A stretch of DNA of 5,700 nucleotides from Chlamydiota bacterium (GTDB lineage Bacteria > Chlamydiota > Chlamydiia > Chlamydiales > SLFE01). The stretch lies in assembly GCA_011065065.1 (NCBI GenBank), contig JAAKFL010000134.1:1-5700 (forward strand), read 5' to 3'. Below are positions 1 to 5,690 of the stretch, in pieces. The notes under the pieces were generated by a model. That model saw nothing but the letters and a program-made list of their open reading frames with translations, did not search any database and was not told the origin of the DNA. The first letter of the stretch is position 1; each line of letters begins with the position of its first letter. The translations under genes and the position numbers were made by a program.

Positions 1-162
1 ATGAAACTTTTAGGGGATTATTATCGAGTCGGTTTTGGTTGTAGGCCATCGGAAAAGCAGACCAAGTTGTGGTATCGTTTAGCGGAAGAAAACTCCCAAT
101 CGTATTCAAGATCAAAGTATGGTGCGGTGCGCAGCATTAGGGTCAGCGATTTTATTCCATAA
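1..162 (+). CDS. Sel1/TPR-like repeat protein, C-terminal part (5' end outside the window, probably truncated at the 3' end)
   Basis: Frame 1 is open from the first base to a TAA at 160-162 (53 codons). Residues 4-10 (LGDYYRV), the following G-x-G spacing (GFG) and WYRLAEE at 24-30, then KYGAV at 39-43, follow the rhythm of a Sel1-like repeat: LG..Y..G.G......A..WY..AAE.....A...LG. Sel1 repeat proteins are alpha-solenoid scaffolds that bind other proteins. The ATG at position 1 falls inside a repeat unit, so the true start is probably upstream and this is only the end of the gene. The last ten residues, after GAV, do not look like a repeat. They begin at an 8-bp sequence (127-134) that recurs in the same frame at 448-455, so the natural tail may be the stretch at 448-597, with the DNA between them inserted. 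A single repeat unit is thin evidence for the family. Confidence 0.5.
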   Translation: MKLLGDYYRVGFGCRPSEKQTKLWYRLAEENSQSYSRSKYGAVRSIRVSDFIP

Positions 163-214
163 TGATTTAATAATTTCTTGGAGCCCCGAGAGGCTATCGC
201 CGCTCATATCGTGA

Positions 215-442
215 AGTAAACTCAGCAGGGCTGGAAGCCCGACATTTGTCAGCCCAGGCAGTAGCGGAGCGGAGGCCTGGGAAAGCATCCCTAAAATATC
301 AAAGCCCTGAAAGGGTGACACAAACCGCGGTCAATGTCACCCTTTCAGGGCTTTGATGTTTTTTTGGTTCGTTTTCCCAGCCCTCCGCTTCGCTACAGAC
401 TGGGCTGACAACTGTCGGGCTTCCAGCCCTGCTGAGTTTACT
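215..442. repeat. 228-bp imperfect palindrome (long hairpin)
   Basis: The left arm (215-320) and right arm (335-442) are inverted copies around a 14-nt loop (321-334). The outer 29 bp (215-243 with 414-442) and the inner 23 bp (298-320 with 335-357) pair perfectly. The middle is diverged, with a weakly paired stretch around 286-293/362-371 and a 2-nt length difference. The loop contains ACCGCGGT, itself palindromic (324-331). Smaller hairpins are nested in the right arm: GGGCT-TCC-AGCCC at 417-429, and CAGCCC (378-383) with GGGCTG (402-407). Such nesting recalls REP/BIME-type intergenic repeats. It is the main content of the region between the Sel1-like fragment and pdhA. Confidence 0.85.
298..365 (+). 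terminator. Rho-independent terminator formed by the core of the long palindrome
   Basis: A perfect 23-bp stem (298-320 with 335-357) containing GCCCTGAAAGGG closes a 14-nt loop. It is followed at once by G and seven T residues (359-365), the classic layout of an intrinsic terminator on the + strand. On the opposite strand the stem is followed by only a broken T run, so termination should be stronger for rightward transcription. It would stop transcripts from the Sel1-like gene before pdhA, so pdhABC would need a promoter between about 366 and 560; I could not identify a convincing one. Confidence 0.6.
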
Positions 443-447
443 CAGAA

Positions 448-597
448 GTGCGCAGTCAAGCCTGCGTATTCCAAGAAGCAGTTAAATTTAAAGAAGATAG
501 GGGAACTCGTGAAATCATTGATTTTATCTTCTCATATGCTAAAATGAAGGTACTTACACAGAAAGACTTCAGAGGCCAAAATGACGGCAACAAATAA
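448..597 (+). pseudogene. Detached C-terminal tail of the upstream Sel1-like gene
   Basis: Frame 1 is open from 436, just after a TGA at 433-435 inside the palindrome, to a TAA at 595-597. From 448 it encodes 49 residues, starting VRSQACVFQEAV and including GTREIIDFIFSYAKMK. The composition is mixed charged and hydrophobic, looks helical and is protein-like. It has no start codon of its own near its beginning. It is in the same frame as the fragment at 1-162 and joins it seamlessly at the repeated GTGCGCAG. Its end overlaps pdhA by 17 bp, and the pdhA ribosome binding site lies inside it, an arrangement typical of genuinely adjacent co-transcribed genes. It is most likely a relic left when the hairpin element inserted. 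I do not recognise a domain in it. Confidence 0.4.
571..575 (+). promoter_or_regulatory. Ribosome binding site of pdhA
   Basis: AGAGG lies 5 nt upstream of the ATG at 581 and supports that start codon. It sits within the tail of the upstream reading frame. Confidence 0.6.
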
Positions 598-1603
598 AGA
601 CACACGCCAATATTTTAAAAGTGATCCGAACTCCGTTCTGAAAAAATTGGGAAAAGAAAAACTTTTCACCGCTCTTCGCCAAATGCTCCTCATTCGCAAT
701 TTTGAAACCCGAGCGGAAGCGGCCTATCAACAAGGCAAAATAGGAGGCTTCTTTCATTCCTACATCGGGCAAGAGGCGATCCAAACTGCTGTTTATGAAG
801 TCTTCGGACCCAATAACTGGTGGATCACCACCTACCGCTGTCACGCGCTGGCTCTTCTTCTCGGTGCCACCCCGAATGAAGTGATGGCAGAGCTCTATGG
901 CCGCGAAACAGGAAATGCTAAGGGGCGTGGAGGTTCCATGCACCTTTATACTGATCGTATGCTGGGTGGTTTTGGGATTGTCGGAGGTCACATTCCGGTG
1001 GCTCTCGGTGCTTCATTTGCTTTGAAATACCAAGATATCAAAGAGCAATTGGCTATCTGTTTCCTCGGTGACGGCGCGATGGCACAAGGGGCTTTCCACG
1101 AATCTCTCAACCTCGCCTCTTTATGGGACCTACCGTGTATTTACGTGATTGAAAACAATCAATGGGGAATGGGCACATCAGTTGAAAGGGCCCTTTGTTT
1201 CAAAAGGCTAGCAGAAGATATTGCTCCTGCCTATGGTATGAAGGGGTATTCGATCAATGGAATGGATTACACAAATTGCGTAGCGGCGTTCGAGCATATT
1301 AAGGAAGAAACCCTCAAAACAGGGCGCCCTGTGTTGATTGAAGCTGTGACAGAACGATTTAAGGGACACTCCGTCTCCGATCCTGGTCTCTACAGAACCA
1401 AGGAAGAATTCAATAAAATCAAAGAAAGAGACCCACTTCTTTTATTCCGTCATTATTTGGAAGAGATGGGAATTCTTGATGAAGAAACTTACAAAACTTT
1501 AGATAAAGAACAACGTGAAATTGTAATTGAGGCAATGAAATATGCTGACTCGTCACCCTGGCCAGACCCGATCACTCTCGAAGAGGATGTCTTCTCGAAA
1601 TAA
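581..1603 (+). CDS. pdhA: Pyruvate dehydrogenase E1 component, alpha subunit
   Basis: This 340-residue protein is of normal E1-alpha length. With the beta subunit it forms the thiamine-diphosphate-dependent E1 that decarboxylates pyruvate and passes the acetyl group to the lipoyl arm of E2; it is cytoplasmic. Visible signatures: an N-terminal MLLIRNFETRAEAAYQQGKI segment (35-54); GFFHSYIGQEAI (56-67); the TYRCHALALLLG region (84-95), keeping the first active-site His (H88); GRGGSMHLY (116-123); and the ThDP/Mg motif GDG (163-165) running to ENN (191-193). GHSVSDPGLYRTKEE (262-276) corresponds to the active-site loop that is phosphorylated in mitochondrial homologues; regulation by phosphorylation is not implied here. 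GHSxSDPG and the RNFE motif favour pyruvate, but a branched-chain 2-oxoacid specificity cannot be strictly excluded. pdhB follows after 10 bp. Confidence 0.95.
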   Translation: MTATNKDTRQYFKSDPNSVLKKLGKEKLFTALRQMLLIRNFETRAEAAYQQGKIGGFFHSYIGQEAIQTAVYEVFGPNNWWITTYRCHALALLLGATPNEVMAELYGRETGNAKGRGGSMHLYTDRMLGGFGIVGGHIPVALGASFALKYQDIKEQLAICFLGDGAMAQGAFHESLNLASLWDLPCIYVIENNQWGMGTSVERALCFKRLAEDIAPAYGMKGYSINGMDYTNCVAAFEHIKEETLKTGRPVLIEAVTERFKGHSVSDPGLYRTKEEFNKIKERDPLLLFRHYLEEMGILDEETYKTLDKEQREIVIEAMKYADSSPWPDPITLEEDVFSK

Positions 1604-1604
1604 G

Positions 1605-1609
1605 AAGGA
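1605..1609 (+). promoter_or_regulatory. Ribosome binding site of pdhB
   Basis: AAGGA, preceded by AG, lies 4 nt upstream of the ATG at 1614. It decides the start in favour of 1614 over in-frame starts at 1542 and 1587, which lie inside the end of pdhA. Confidence 0.65.
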
Positions 1610-1613
1610 CGTT

Positions 1614-2603
1614 ATGGCAGACAAACAGACAATAGACACTCGTGAGGCGATTCGCCAAGCCATGGATGAGGAAATGGAACGGGATTCTCATGTCTTCATT
1701 ATTGGGGAAGATGTGGCTGAGTACAACGGGGCCTACAAAGTGACAAAAGGGATGCTGGATAAATGGGGCCCTAAGCGTGTCATCGATACTCCTATTTCAG
1801 AAAATGGGGTTGCAGGCCTGGCGATCGGAGCGGCGATGTGCGGTCTGAGACCGATCGTGGAATTTATGAGCTTTAACTTTTCCTTTGTCGCAGCCGACCA
1901 AATTATTTCGAATGCGCCAAAAATGCACTATATGTCTGGAGGACGTTTTAACGTTCCGATTGTGTTTCGTGGTCCCAATGGATCAGCGGCACAAGTATCC
2001 AGTCAACACTCCCATTGTGTCGAAACCATCTATGGAAATCTGCCGGGATTGAAGATTGTATCTCCTAGTAATGCTTATGATGCCAAAGGGCTTTTGAAAA
2101 CTGCGATACGAGACAATAATCCGGTTCTGTTTTTGGAAAGCGAGTTGTCGTATGGAGATAAAATGGAAATCCCGACAGAGGAATTCCTGGTTCCTTTCGG
2201 TCAAGCAAAAATCATTCGTCCTGGCCGCGATGTCACGATTGTGTCGCATGGGTACATCTTAAAACGTGCGCTGGAAGCTGCTGATGTCTTAGCCAAAAGG
2301 GGAATTCAAGCGGAAGTAATCGATCTTCGCTCGATAAAACCTCTGGACATTGCGACAATTGCTGAATCAGTGAAGCGAACCAATGCTTGTGTGTGCGTTG
2401 AAGAGGGACACCTTTTTAGCGGAATCGCAGCGGAAGTGGGATTCCAGATTATGGAGCACTGTTTTGATTACCTGGATGCACCTGTCGAAAGAGTATGTCA
2501 AAGGGAAACTCCCATGCCCTATTCGAAAGTTTTAGAACATGAAACCTTGCCAACAGTAGAGCGAATCTTATATTCTGTTGAAAAAGCTTTAGCATTGGAG
2601 TGA
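1614..2603 (+). CDS. pdhB: Pyruvate dehydrogenase E1 component, beta subunit
   Basis: The product has 329 residues, the usual E1-beta length, when started at the ATG that follows a ribosome binding site. The same frame is open further upstream into pdhA, but the added residues are not E1-beta-like. It pairs with PdhA to form the heterotetrameric E1, supplying half of each thiamine-diphosphate site. Visible signatures: EAIRQAMDEEMERD (11-24); GEDVAEYNGAYKVTKG (31-46); DTPISENGVAGLAIGAA (58-74), with the conserved catalytic-region Glu (E64); QHSHCVETIYGNLPGL (131-146), with active-site region His 132; and the C-terminal transketolase domain with EVIDLRSIKPLD (234-245) and VCVEEGH (260-266). The C-terminal PVERVCQRETPMPYSKVLE (290-308) is the family's subunit-contact end. 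The stop is 2 bp before the pdhC start, so translational coupling is likely. Confidence 0.95.
   Translation: MADKQTIDTREAIRQAMDEEMERDSHVFIIGEDVAEYNGAYKVTKGMLDKWGPKRVIDTPISENGVAGLAIGAAMCGLRPIVEFMSFNFSFVAADQIISNAPKMHYMSGGRFNVPIVFRGPNGSAAQVSSQHSHCVETIYGNLPGLKIVSPSNAYDAKGLLKTAIRDNNPVLFLESELSYGDKMEIPTEEFLVPFGQAKIIRPGRDVTIVSHGYILKRALEAADVLAKRGIQAEVIDLRSIKPLDIATIAESVKRTNACVCVEEGHLFSGIAAEVGFQIMEHCFDYLDAPVERVCQRETPMPYSKVLEHETLPTVERILYSVEKALALE
2597..2600 (+). promoter_or_regulatory. Ribosome binding site of pdhC
   Basis: GGAG in the last codons of pdhB lies 5 nt upstream of the ATG at 2606. It supports that start over the in-frame GTG at 2600. Confidence 0.6.
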
Positions 2604-2605
2604 TT

Positions 2606-3886
2606 ATGCCATTTACATTGACTATGCCAAAATTATCGCCGACTATGGAAGAGGGTGTTATCGCCAAGTGGCATGTCTCTGAAGGGGATTTTGTCGAAGC
2701 GGGGGGATTGCTTTTTGAAGTGTCTACAGACAAAGCCACAGTTGAATATAATGCTCTTGACGAAGGGTGGCTGCGTCAGATTCTCATTTCAGAAGGGGAG
2801 GCTGCGGATATCAATCAACCCGTGGCGATCTTTACCACGGAAGAAAAGGAAAGCCTAGAAGGGTATCAAGTGGCAGTTCCTGCTCTTGAGATAGCAGAGG
2901 AAGAAGAGGCTGTTCCCACTGAAACAGCTCCAACACCCAAAGCTACCACTGCTATGGCTCAACCTGTGTTCAAACCTATACCGCCATTAGAAGGGGAGCC
3001 ATTTAAGTTTCCCACAGAACCCATAGGAGATCGATTAAAAGCTTCACCGTTAGCCAAGGCCCTTGCTAAAGATCAAAATCTTGATCTTAGCACGATTATG
3101 GGGACGGGGCCCGGAGGAAGGATCATGAAACGCGATCTGAAACTGGCGCAGCCTGGAGGACCAGTTAGCTTTACCCATCGGACCCAACCATCGGAAGCTC
3201 CAGGTTCATACGAAGAGATTCCCATGACCCCTATGAGGAAACTCATTGCAAAAAGATTACAAGAATCAAAGACATTCATTCCTCACTACTACGTCAGCCA
3301 AGAAATTGATGCGGAAGGACTCGTTTCCATGCGCGAGCAGTTGAAGGAAGGGGGAATCAAGTTAACCTACAACGATTTCATTATCAGGGCTTGTGCTCTA
3401 GCGCTTCGAGATCACCCGCTGGTGAATAGTGGATACAATTCCGAAACACACTCCATTGTCCTCTTCAAAACGATTGATATTTCTGTCGCAGTGAGTATTG
3501 ATGATGGACTTGTGACGCCGATCATTCGGCATGCTGACTATAAAACATTAGGGGAAATCTCAGTTGAGGTGAAAGAATTGGCAGCGCGAGCTAAAAAAGG
3601 GAAGCTTCAGACTCATGAATATCAGGGGGGATCATTCACGATCTCAAATTTAGGAATGTATGGCGTGACCCATTTTCAAGCCGTCATCAATCCTCCGCAA
3701 TCTTGCATTTTGGCTGTCGGTGGCATCAACGACCAGCCCGTTGTGAAAGATGGAGAAATTGTCCCTGGAAAAATTATGAACGTTACGATATCAGCAGATC
3801 ATCGTATTGTGGATGGAGCCCTGGCAGCTGATTTTTTACGGACCGTGAAACATTTACTCGAACACCCCGCTTTGTTAATCATTTAG
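2606..3886 (+). CDS. pdhC: Dihydrolipoamide acetyltransferase, E2 component of pyruvate dehydrogenase
   Basis: This 426-residue protein has the standard three-part E2 architecture. Residues 1-78 are a single biotinyl/lipoyl domain, opening PFTLTMPKLSPTMEEG, with the lipoylated lysine K43 in STDKATVE. Residues about 85-140 are a flexible linker rich in Glu, Pro, Ala and Thr. Residues 145-178 are the peripheral subunit-binding domain (KASPLAKALAKDQNLDLSTI, then GTGPGGRIMKRDL), which holds E1 or E3. Residues about 204-426 are the catalytic acetyltransferase domain, with PHYYVSQEID (226-235), TFTISNLGMYG-type SFTISNLGMYG (343-353) and the active-site motif SADHRIVDGA (397-406), with H399 and D403. 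The domain forms the trimer-based core and transfers the acetyl group to CoA. The single lipoyl domain is like that of Gram-positive, alphaproteobacterial and chlamydial E2p. No E3 gene follows within the window. A branched-chain E2 is less likely given the E1 partners. Confidence 0.95.
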   Translation: MPFTLTMPKLSPTMEEGVIAKWHVSEGDFVEAGGLLFEVSTDKATVEYNALDEGWLRQILISEGEAADINQPVAIFTTEEKESLEGYQVAVPALEIAEEEEAVPTETAPTPKATTAMAQPVFKPIPPLEGEPFKFPTEPIGDRLKASPLAKALAKDQNLDLSTIMGTGPGGRIMKRDLKLAQPGGPVSFTHRTQPSEAPGSYEEIPMTPMRKLIAKRLQESKTFIPHYYVSQEIDAEGLVSMREQLKEGGIKLTYNDFIIRACALALRDHPLVNSGYNSETHSIVLFKTIDISVAVSIDDGLVTPIIRHADYKTLGEISVEVKELAARAKKGKLQTHEYQGGSFTISNLGMYGVTHFQAVINPPQSCILAVGGINDQPVVKDGEIVPGKIMNVTISADHRIVDGALAADFLRTVKHLLEHPALLII

Positions 3887-3911
3887 TTTGATTTTATTAT
3901 TTTTATTTTTC

Positions 3912-5501
3912 ATGAGCTTAGTACCCTGTCCACTTTATTTTGCCAAGTGGGACTGCGTCAAAGCCCCGGGATTGAACGATCGTAAGTGGGTCCATATTGA
4001 TAATATGGATCCACTTACGAGCGTTCAATCGCGGGAGCTTTCACGCGGCCCCACTTGGCAAAATAAAGTGGATAGGGTACTAGCATTGGATCTACACGCA
4101 TTTCATTTTGATATTCATCAGATGTCATTAGATGAAAAGATTGGGCAACTCTTTATTGCTTCCGCTTATCCCAGCGACCGAGAAGCGCTTTCAGAAGGGC
4201 AGCCCAAAAACAATCGAAAATACATTCAGAAGCTGATTAAGGATTACCATATCGGTGGTGTTCTACTGAAATATTATTGGGAGATTGAAGAAGAAAAAAG
4301 GGTGATCAAAGAATTTCAGTCACTTGCTGATATCCCTTTGTTAGTGTCTCAAGATTGTGAATGGGGGATCGCAATGCGCGTGAAAGAGGTGATTCCGCTA
4401 CCAAAAAATATGGGTCTTGGTGCGATTGAGAATTTAGATCTTCTTTATGCTGTCGGAGAAGAAATCGGGCGGCAATGCCGTATAATGGGAATTAACTATG
4501 CCTTGGGACCTGTCGCCGATGTCAATTGCAACCCCCAGAATCCTATCATCGGAATGCGTTCATTTGGGGACGAACCACTCAAAGTGTCGATGAAGGTTGA
4601 TTCTGTGTTTAAGGGAATTCAGAGTCAAGGAGTCATTGCTTGCGCCAAACATTTCCCTGGACATGGGGATACAGAAAAAGATTCTCATCACGAGCTTCCC
4701 ATCATCACTCATAGCCTAAAAAGACTGAAGCGCAAGGAAATTTATCCCTTTCAACAAGCCTCGGATGGGGGAATCCAGTCAATTATGACTGCACATATCG
4801 TTGTCAAAGTTCTGGACGAAGAGCCGGCATCGCTTTCTCGTAAAGTGATACAGCATTATTTACGAGAAAAAATCGGATTCGATGGACTGGTGATCACAGA
4901 TGATTTGTTGATGGAGGCAGTGGATGTCCCAGATGTAGTGTTGCGGGCGTTTAAGGCGGGGAATGATTTGATTCTTTCTGCGCCGGATATCCCACGTGGT
5001 ATCAATTCCATTAAAAAATCGTTAGCTGAGGGAGTGATTACTGAACCAGAGATTGATGAAAAATTAGAGCGTATATTTCGTGCCAAATCGTGGATGGCGC
5101 AGGAGCGATTCGAAGAAGAGATCAATCCGAATATTAAAGCCCTTAACAGCTGCTTGTATGATGAGATGATTACAGTGGTTAAAGGTCCTCTGAAAATTGA
5201 AGGAACATATAGAGTCAGAGCGGCTATTGATTGCGAGTTCCTTTCATCGTTAATAGACATTTCGGATGATGGCCAGCAATTGGTAGTAATCCGGACAGCT
5301 CAAGACAAAGTGGTCGAATTGATTGATGACAATACGATTGTGATATTGTTGGGGAGTCCATACGAGTTGCCGCAATTACCAGATGTACCTACGATACTTG
5401 CGTATGATTCCAGTTTATTTGCTCAAAAATCCGTTTCTAAGGTTTTGAATGGAGCCCTCATCCCTCTGGGCGAGATGCCCATTCGACTCAAAGCCAAATA
5501 A
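3912..5501 (+). CDS. Glycoside hydrolase family 3 protein, beta-N-acetylhexosaminidase (NagZ-like)
   Basis: The catalytic part is clear. MSLDEKIGQLFIAS (from 4122) opens the GH3 N-terminal TIM barrel; SQDCEWGIAMRVKEVIPLP follows, then KHFPGHGDTEKDSHHELP (4647-4700), with the NagZ-type Asp/His general acid-base dyad in DSH. VITDDLLMEA contains the nucleophile Asp (codon at 4899-4901). The barrel spans about 4125-5100. The remaining 130 residues, ending with ILLGSPYELPQLPDVPTIL and GEMPIRL, resemble a shortened GH3 C-terminal domain. Such enzymes remove N-acetylglucosamine from peptidoglycan fragments or other glycans; the exact substrate is not shown. The start is uncertain. I chose ATG 3912 (529 residues) because, without the palindrome, it reads MSLALDLHAFHFDIHQ straight into the domain, matching the helix that usually precedes it. 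TTG 3888, ATG 4005 and ATG 4122 are alternatives. None has a good ribosome binding site, and no clear signal peptide is seen. Confidence 0.85.
   Translation: MSLVPCPLYFAKWDCVKAPGLNDRKWVHIDNMDPLTSVQSRELSRGPTWQNKVDRVLALDLHAFHFDIHQMSLDEKIGQLFIASAYPSDREALSEGQPKNNRKYIQKLIKDYHIGGVLLKYYWEIEEEKRVIKEFQSLADIPLLVSQDCEWGIAMRVKEVIPLPKNMGLGAIENLDLLYAVGEEIGRQCRIMGINYALGPVADVNCNPQNPIIGMRSFGDEPLKVSMKVDSVFKGIQSQGVIACAKHFPGHGDTEKDSHHELPIITHSLKRLKRKEIYPFQQASDGGIQSIMTAHIVVKVLDEEPASLSRKVIQHYLREKIGFDGLVITDDLLMEAVDVPDVVLRAFKAGNDLILSAPDIPRGINSIKKSLAEGVITEPEIDEKLERIFRAKSWMAQERFEEEINPNIKALNSCLYDEMITVVKGPLKIEGTYRVRAAIDCEFLSSLIDISDDGQQLVVIRTAQDKVVELIDDNTIVILLGSPYELPQLPDVPTILAYDSSLFAQKSVSKVLNGALIPLGEMPIRLKAK
3919..4082. 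mobile_element. Palindromic MITE-like element inserted in the 5' end of the GH3 gene
   Basis: The two halves are inverted copies folding into an approximately 81-bp stem with almost no loop; the centre is CCATATT-GAT-AATATGG at 3992-4008. Outside 9 bp TAGTACCCT/AGGGTACTA and an inner 23-bp block (3929-3951 with 4050-4072) it is perfect apart from one G:T pair. Further in there is one bulge (4036) and scattered mismatches. It ends in TA on both sides, as expected of a TA-target element such as a MITE mobilised by an IS630/Tc1-mariner transposase. It has no transposase. One TA plus the insert is 162 bp (54 codons), so the GH3 frame is kept, and only the GH3 frame of the six is free of stops across it. 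The TA ends are weak evidence alone, because TA is self-complementary. Confidence 0.6.
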
Positions 5502-5550
5502 CAATAGATAATATGAACGATTCTAAATAAAAAATGGATAAAGAAAAAAA

Positions 5551-5565
5551 ACGCAGAGGCGCAGG
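5551..5565. repeat. Short CGCAGAG-type repeat, two degenerate units
   Basis: CGCAGAG (5552-5558), then G and CGCAGG (5560-5565), follow an A-rich run. This is a degenerate two-unit version of the CGCAGAG-rich intergenic repeats that I recall as scattered in many bacterial genomes. Two units are little evidence. Confidence 0.35.
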
Positions 5566-5655
5566 CTCGACTTTCGGATTTCTTTAGCTAAATAACTTTC
5601 CATCAGTTGTTTAATGATATCATTTTTTTGGATTATGGTGGCTTTAAAAATTAAC

Positions 5656-5690
5656 CGCGAAGATCGCGAAGGTCGCGAAGATGCGCGAAG
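5656..5690. repeat. Tandem CGCGAAG repeat, four units
   Basis: CGCGAAG occurs at 5656-5662, 5665-5671, 5674-5680 and 5684-5690, separated by 2 or 3 nt (periods 9, 9 and 10). It is preceded by AATTAAC, the sort of lead-in seen in the dispersed 'ttaaccgcgaag' repeats that I recall from varied bacterial genomes. Three units keep one reading frame (NREDREGRED), so it is often mis-annotated as a small protein. The array may continue or recur outside the window. Confidence 0.7.

Larger units (their letters stand above)
127..455. mobile_element. Possible inserted element bounded by 8-bp direct repeats, containing a long hairpin
   Basis: The 8-mer GTGCGCAG occurs at 127-134 and again at 448-455. Both copies lie in frame 1. 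Removing one copy together with the DNA between them (321 bp) joins the Sel1-like fragment to a further 49 open codons ending at 595-597. This is what an insertion with an 8-bp target duplication would leave. The putative insert (135-447, 313 bp) contains the 228-bp palindrome near its right end and about 80 bp of unpaired sequence at its left. No terminal inverted repeats are visible at its extreme ends and it encodes no transposase, so it would be a non-autonomous element or a decayed remnant. An 8-bp match alone could be chance; the restored frame is the stronger argument. Confidence 0.4.

Noticed and set aside
112..321. Minus-strand open frame of 69 codons with a GTG start
   Set aside because: It runs through one arm of the palindrome and on into the opposite strand of the Sel1-like fragment, with its start in the hairpin core. 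Repeat-derived frames of this kind are usually spurious, and no domain or ribosome binding site is visible.
518..540. TTGATT and TATGCT as a pdhA promoter
   Set aside because: The spacing between the hexamers is only about 11 bp, too short for a sigma-70 type promoter.
353..547. Plus-strand open frame of 64 codons after the hairpin loop
   Set aside because: It is largely the translation of the right arm of the palindrome. The tail in frame 1 at 448-597 is more protein-like and continues the upstream gene.
569..991. Minus-strand 140-codon frame opposite pdhA
   Set aside because: It is a shadow of a strongly conserved E1-alpha coding region; no independent motif is visible.
3919..4082. Second palindrome as the terminator of the pdh operon
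   Set aside because: There is no T run after the right arm, and the GH3 frame is open through it. Termination there cannot be excluded but is not supported by the sequence.
4856..5260. Minus-strand 134-codon frame opposite the GH3 gene
   Set aside because: It is a shadow of the GH3 coding region, with Ser/Asn-rich composition typical of antisense reading.
5613..5630. AATGATATCATT followed by a T tract as a terminator for the GH3 gene
   Set aside because: The palindrome has no loop, so the usable stem is about four weak pairs. It is also more than 100 bp past the stop.
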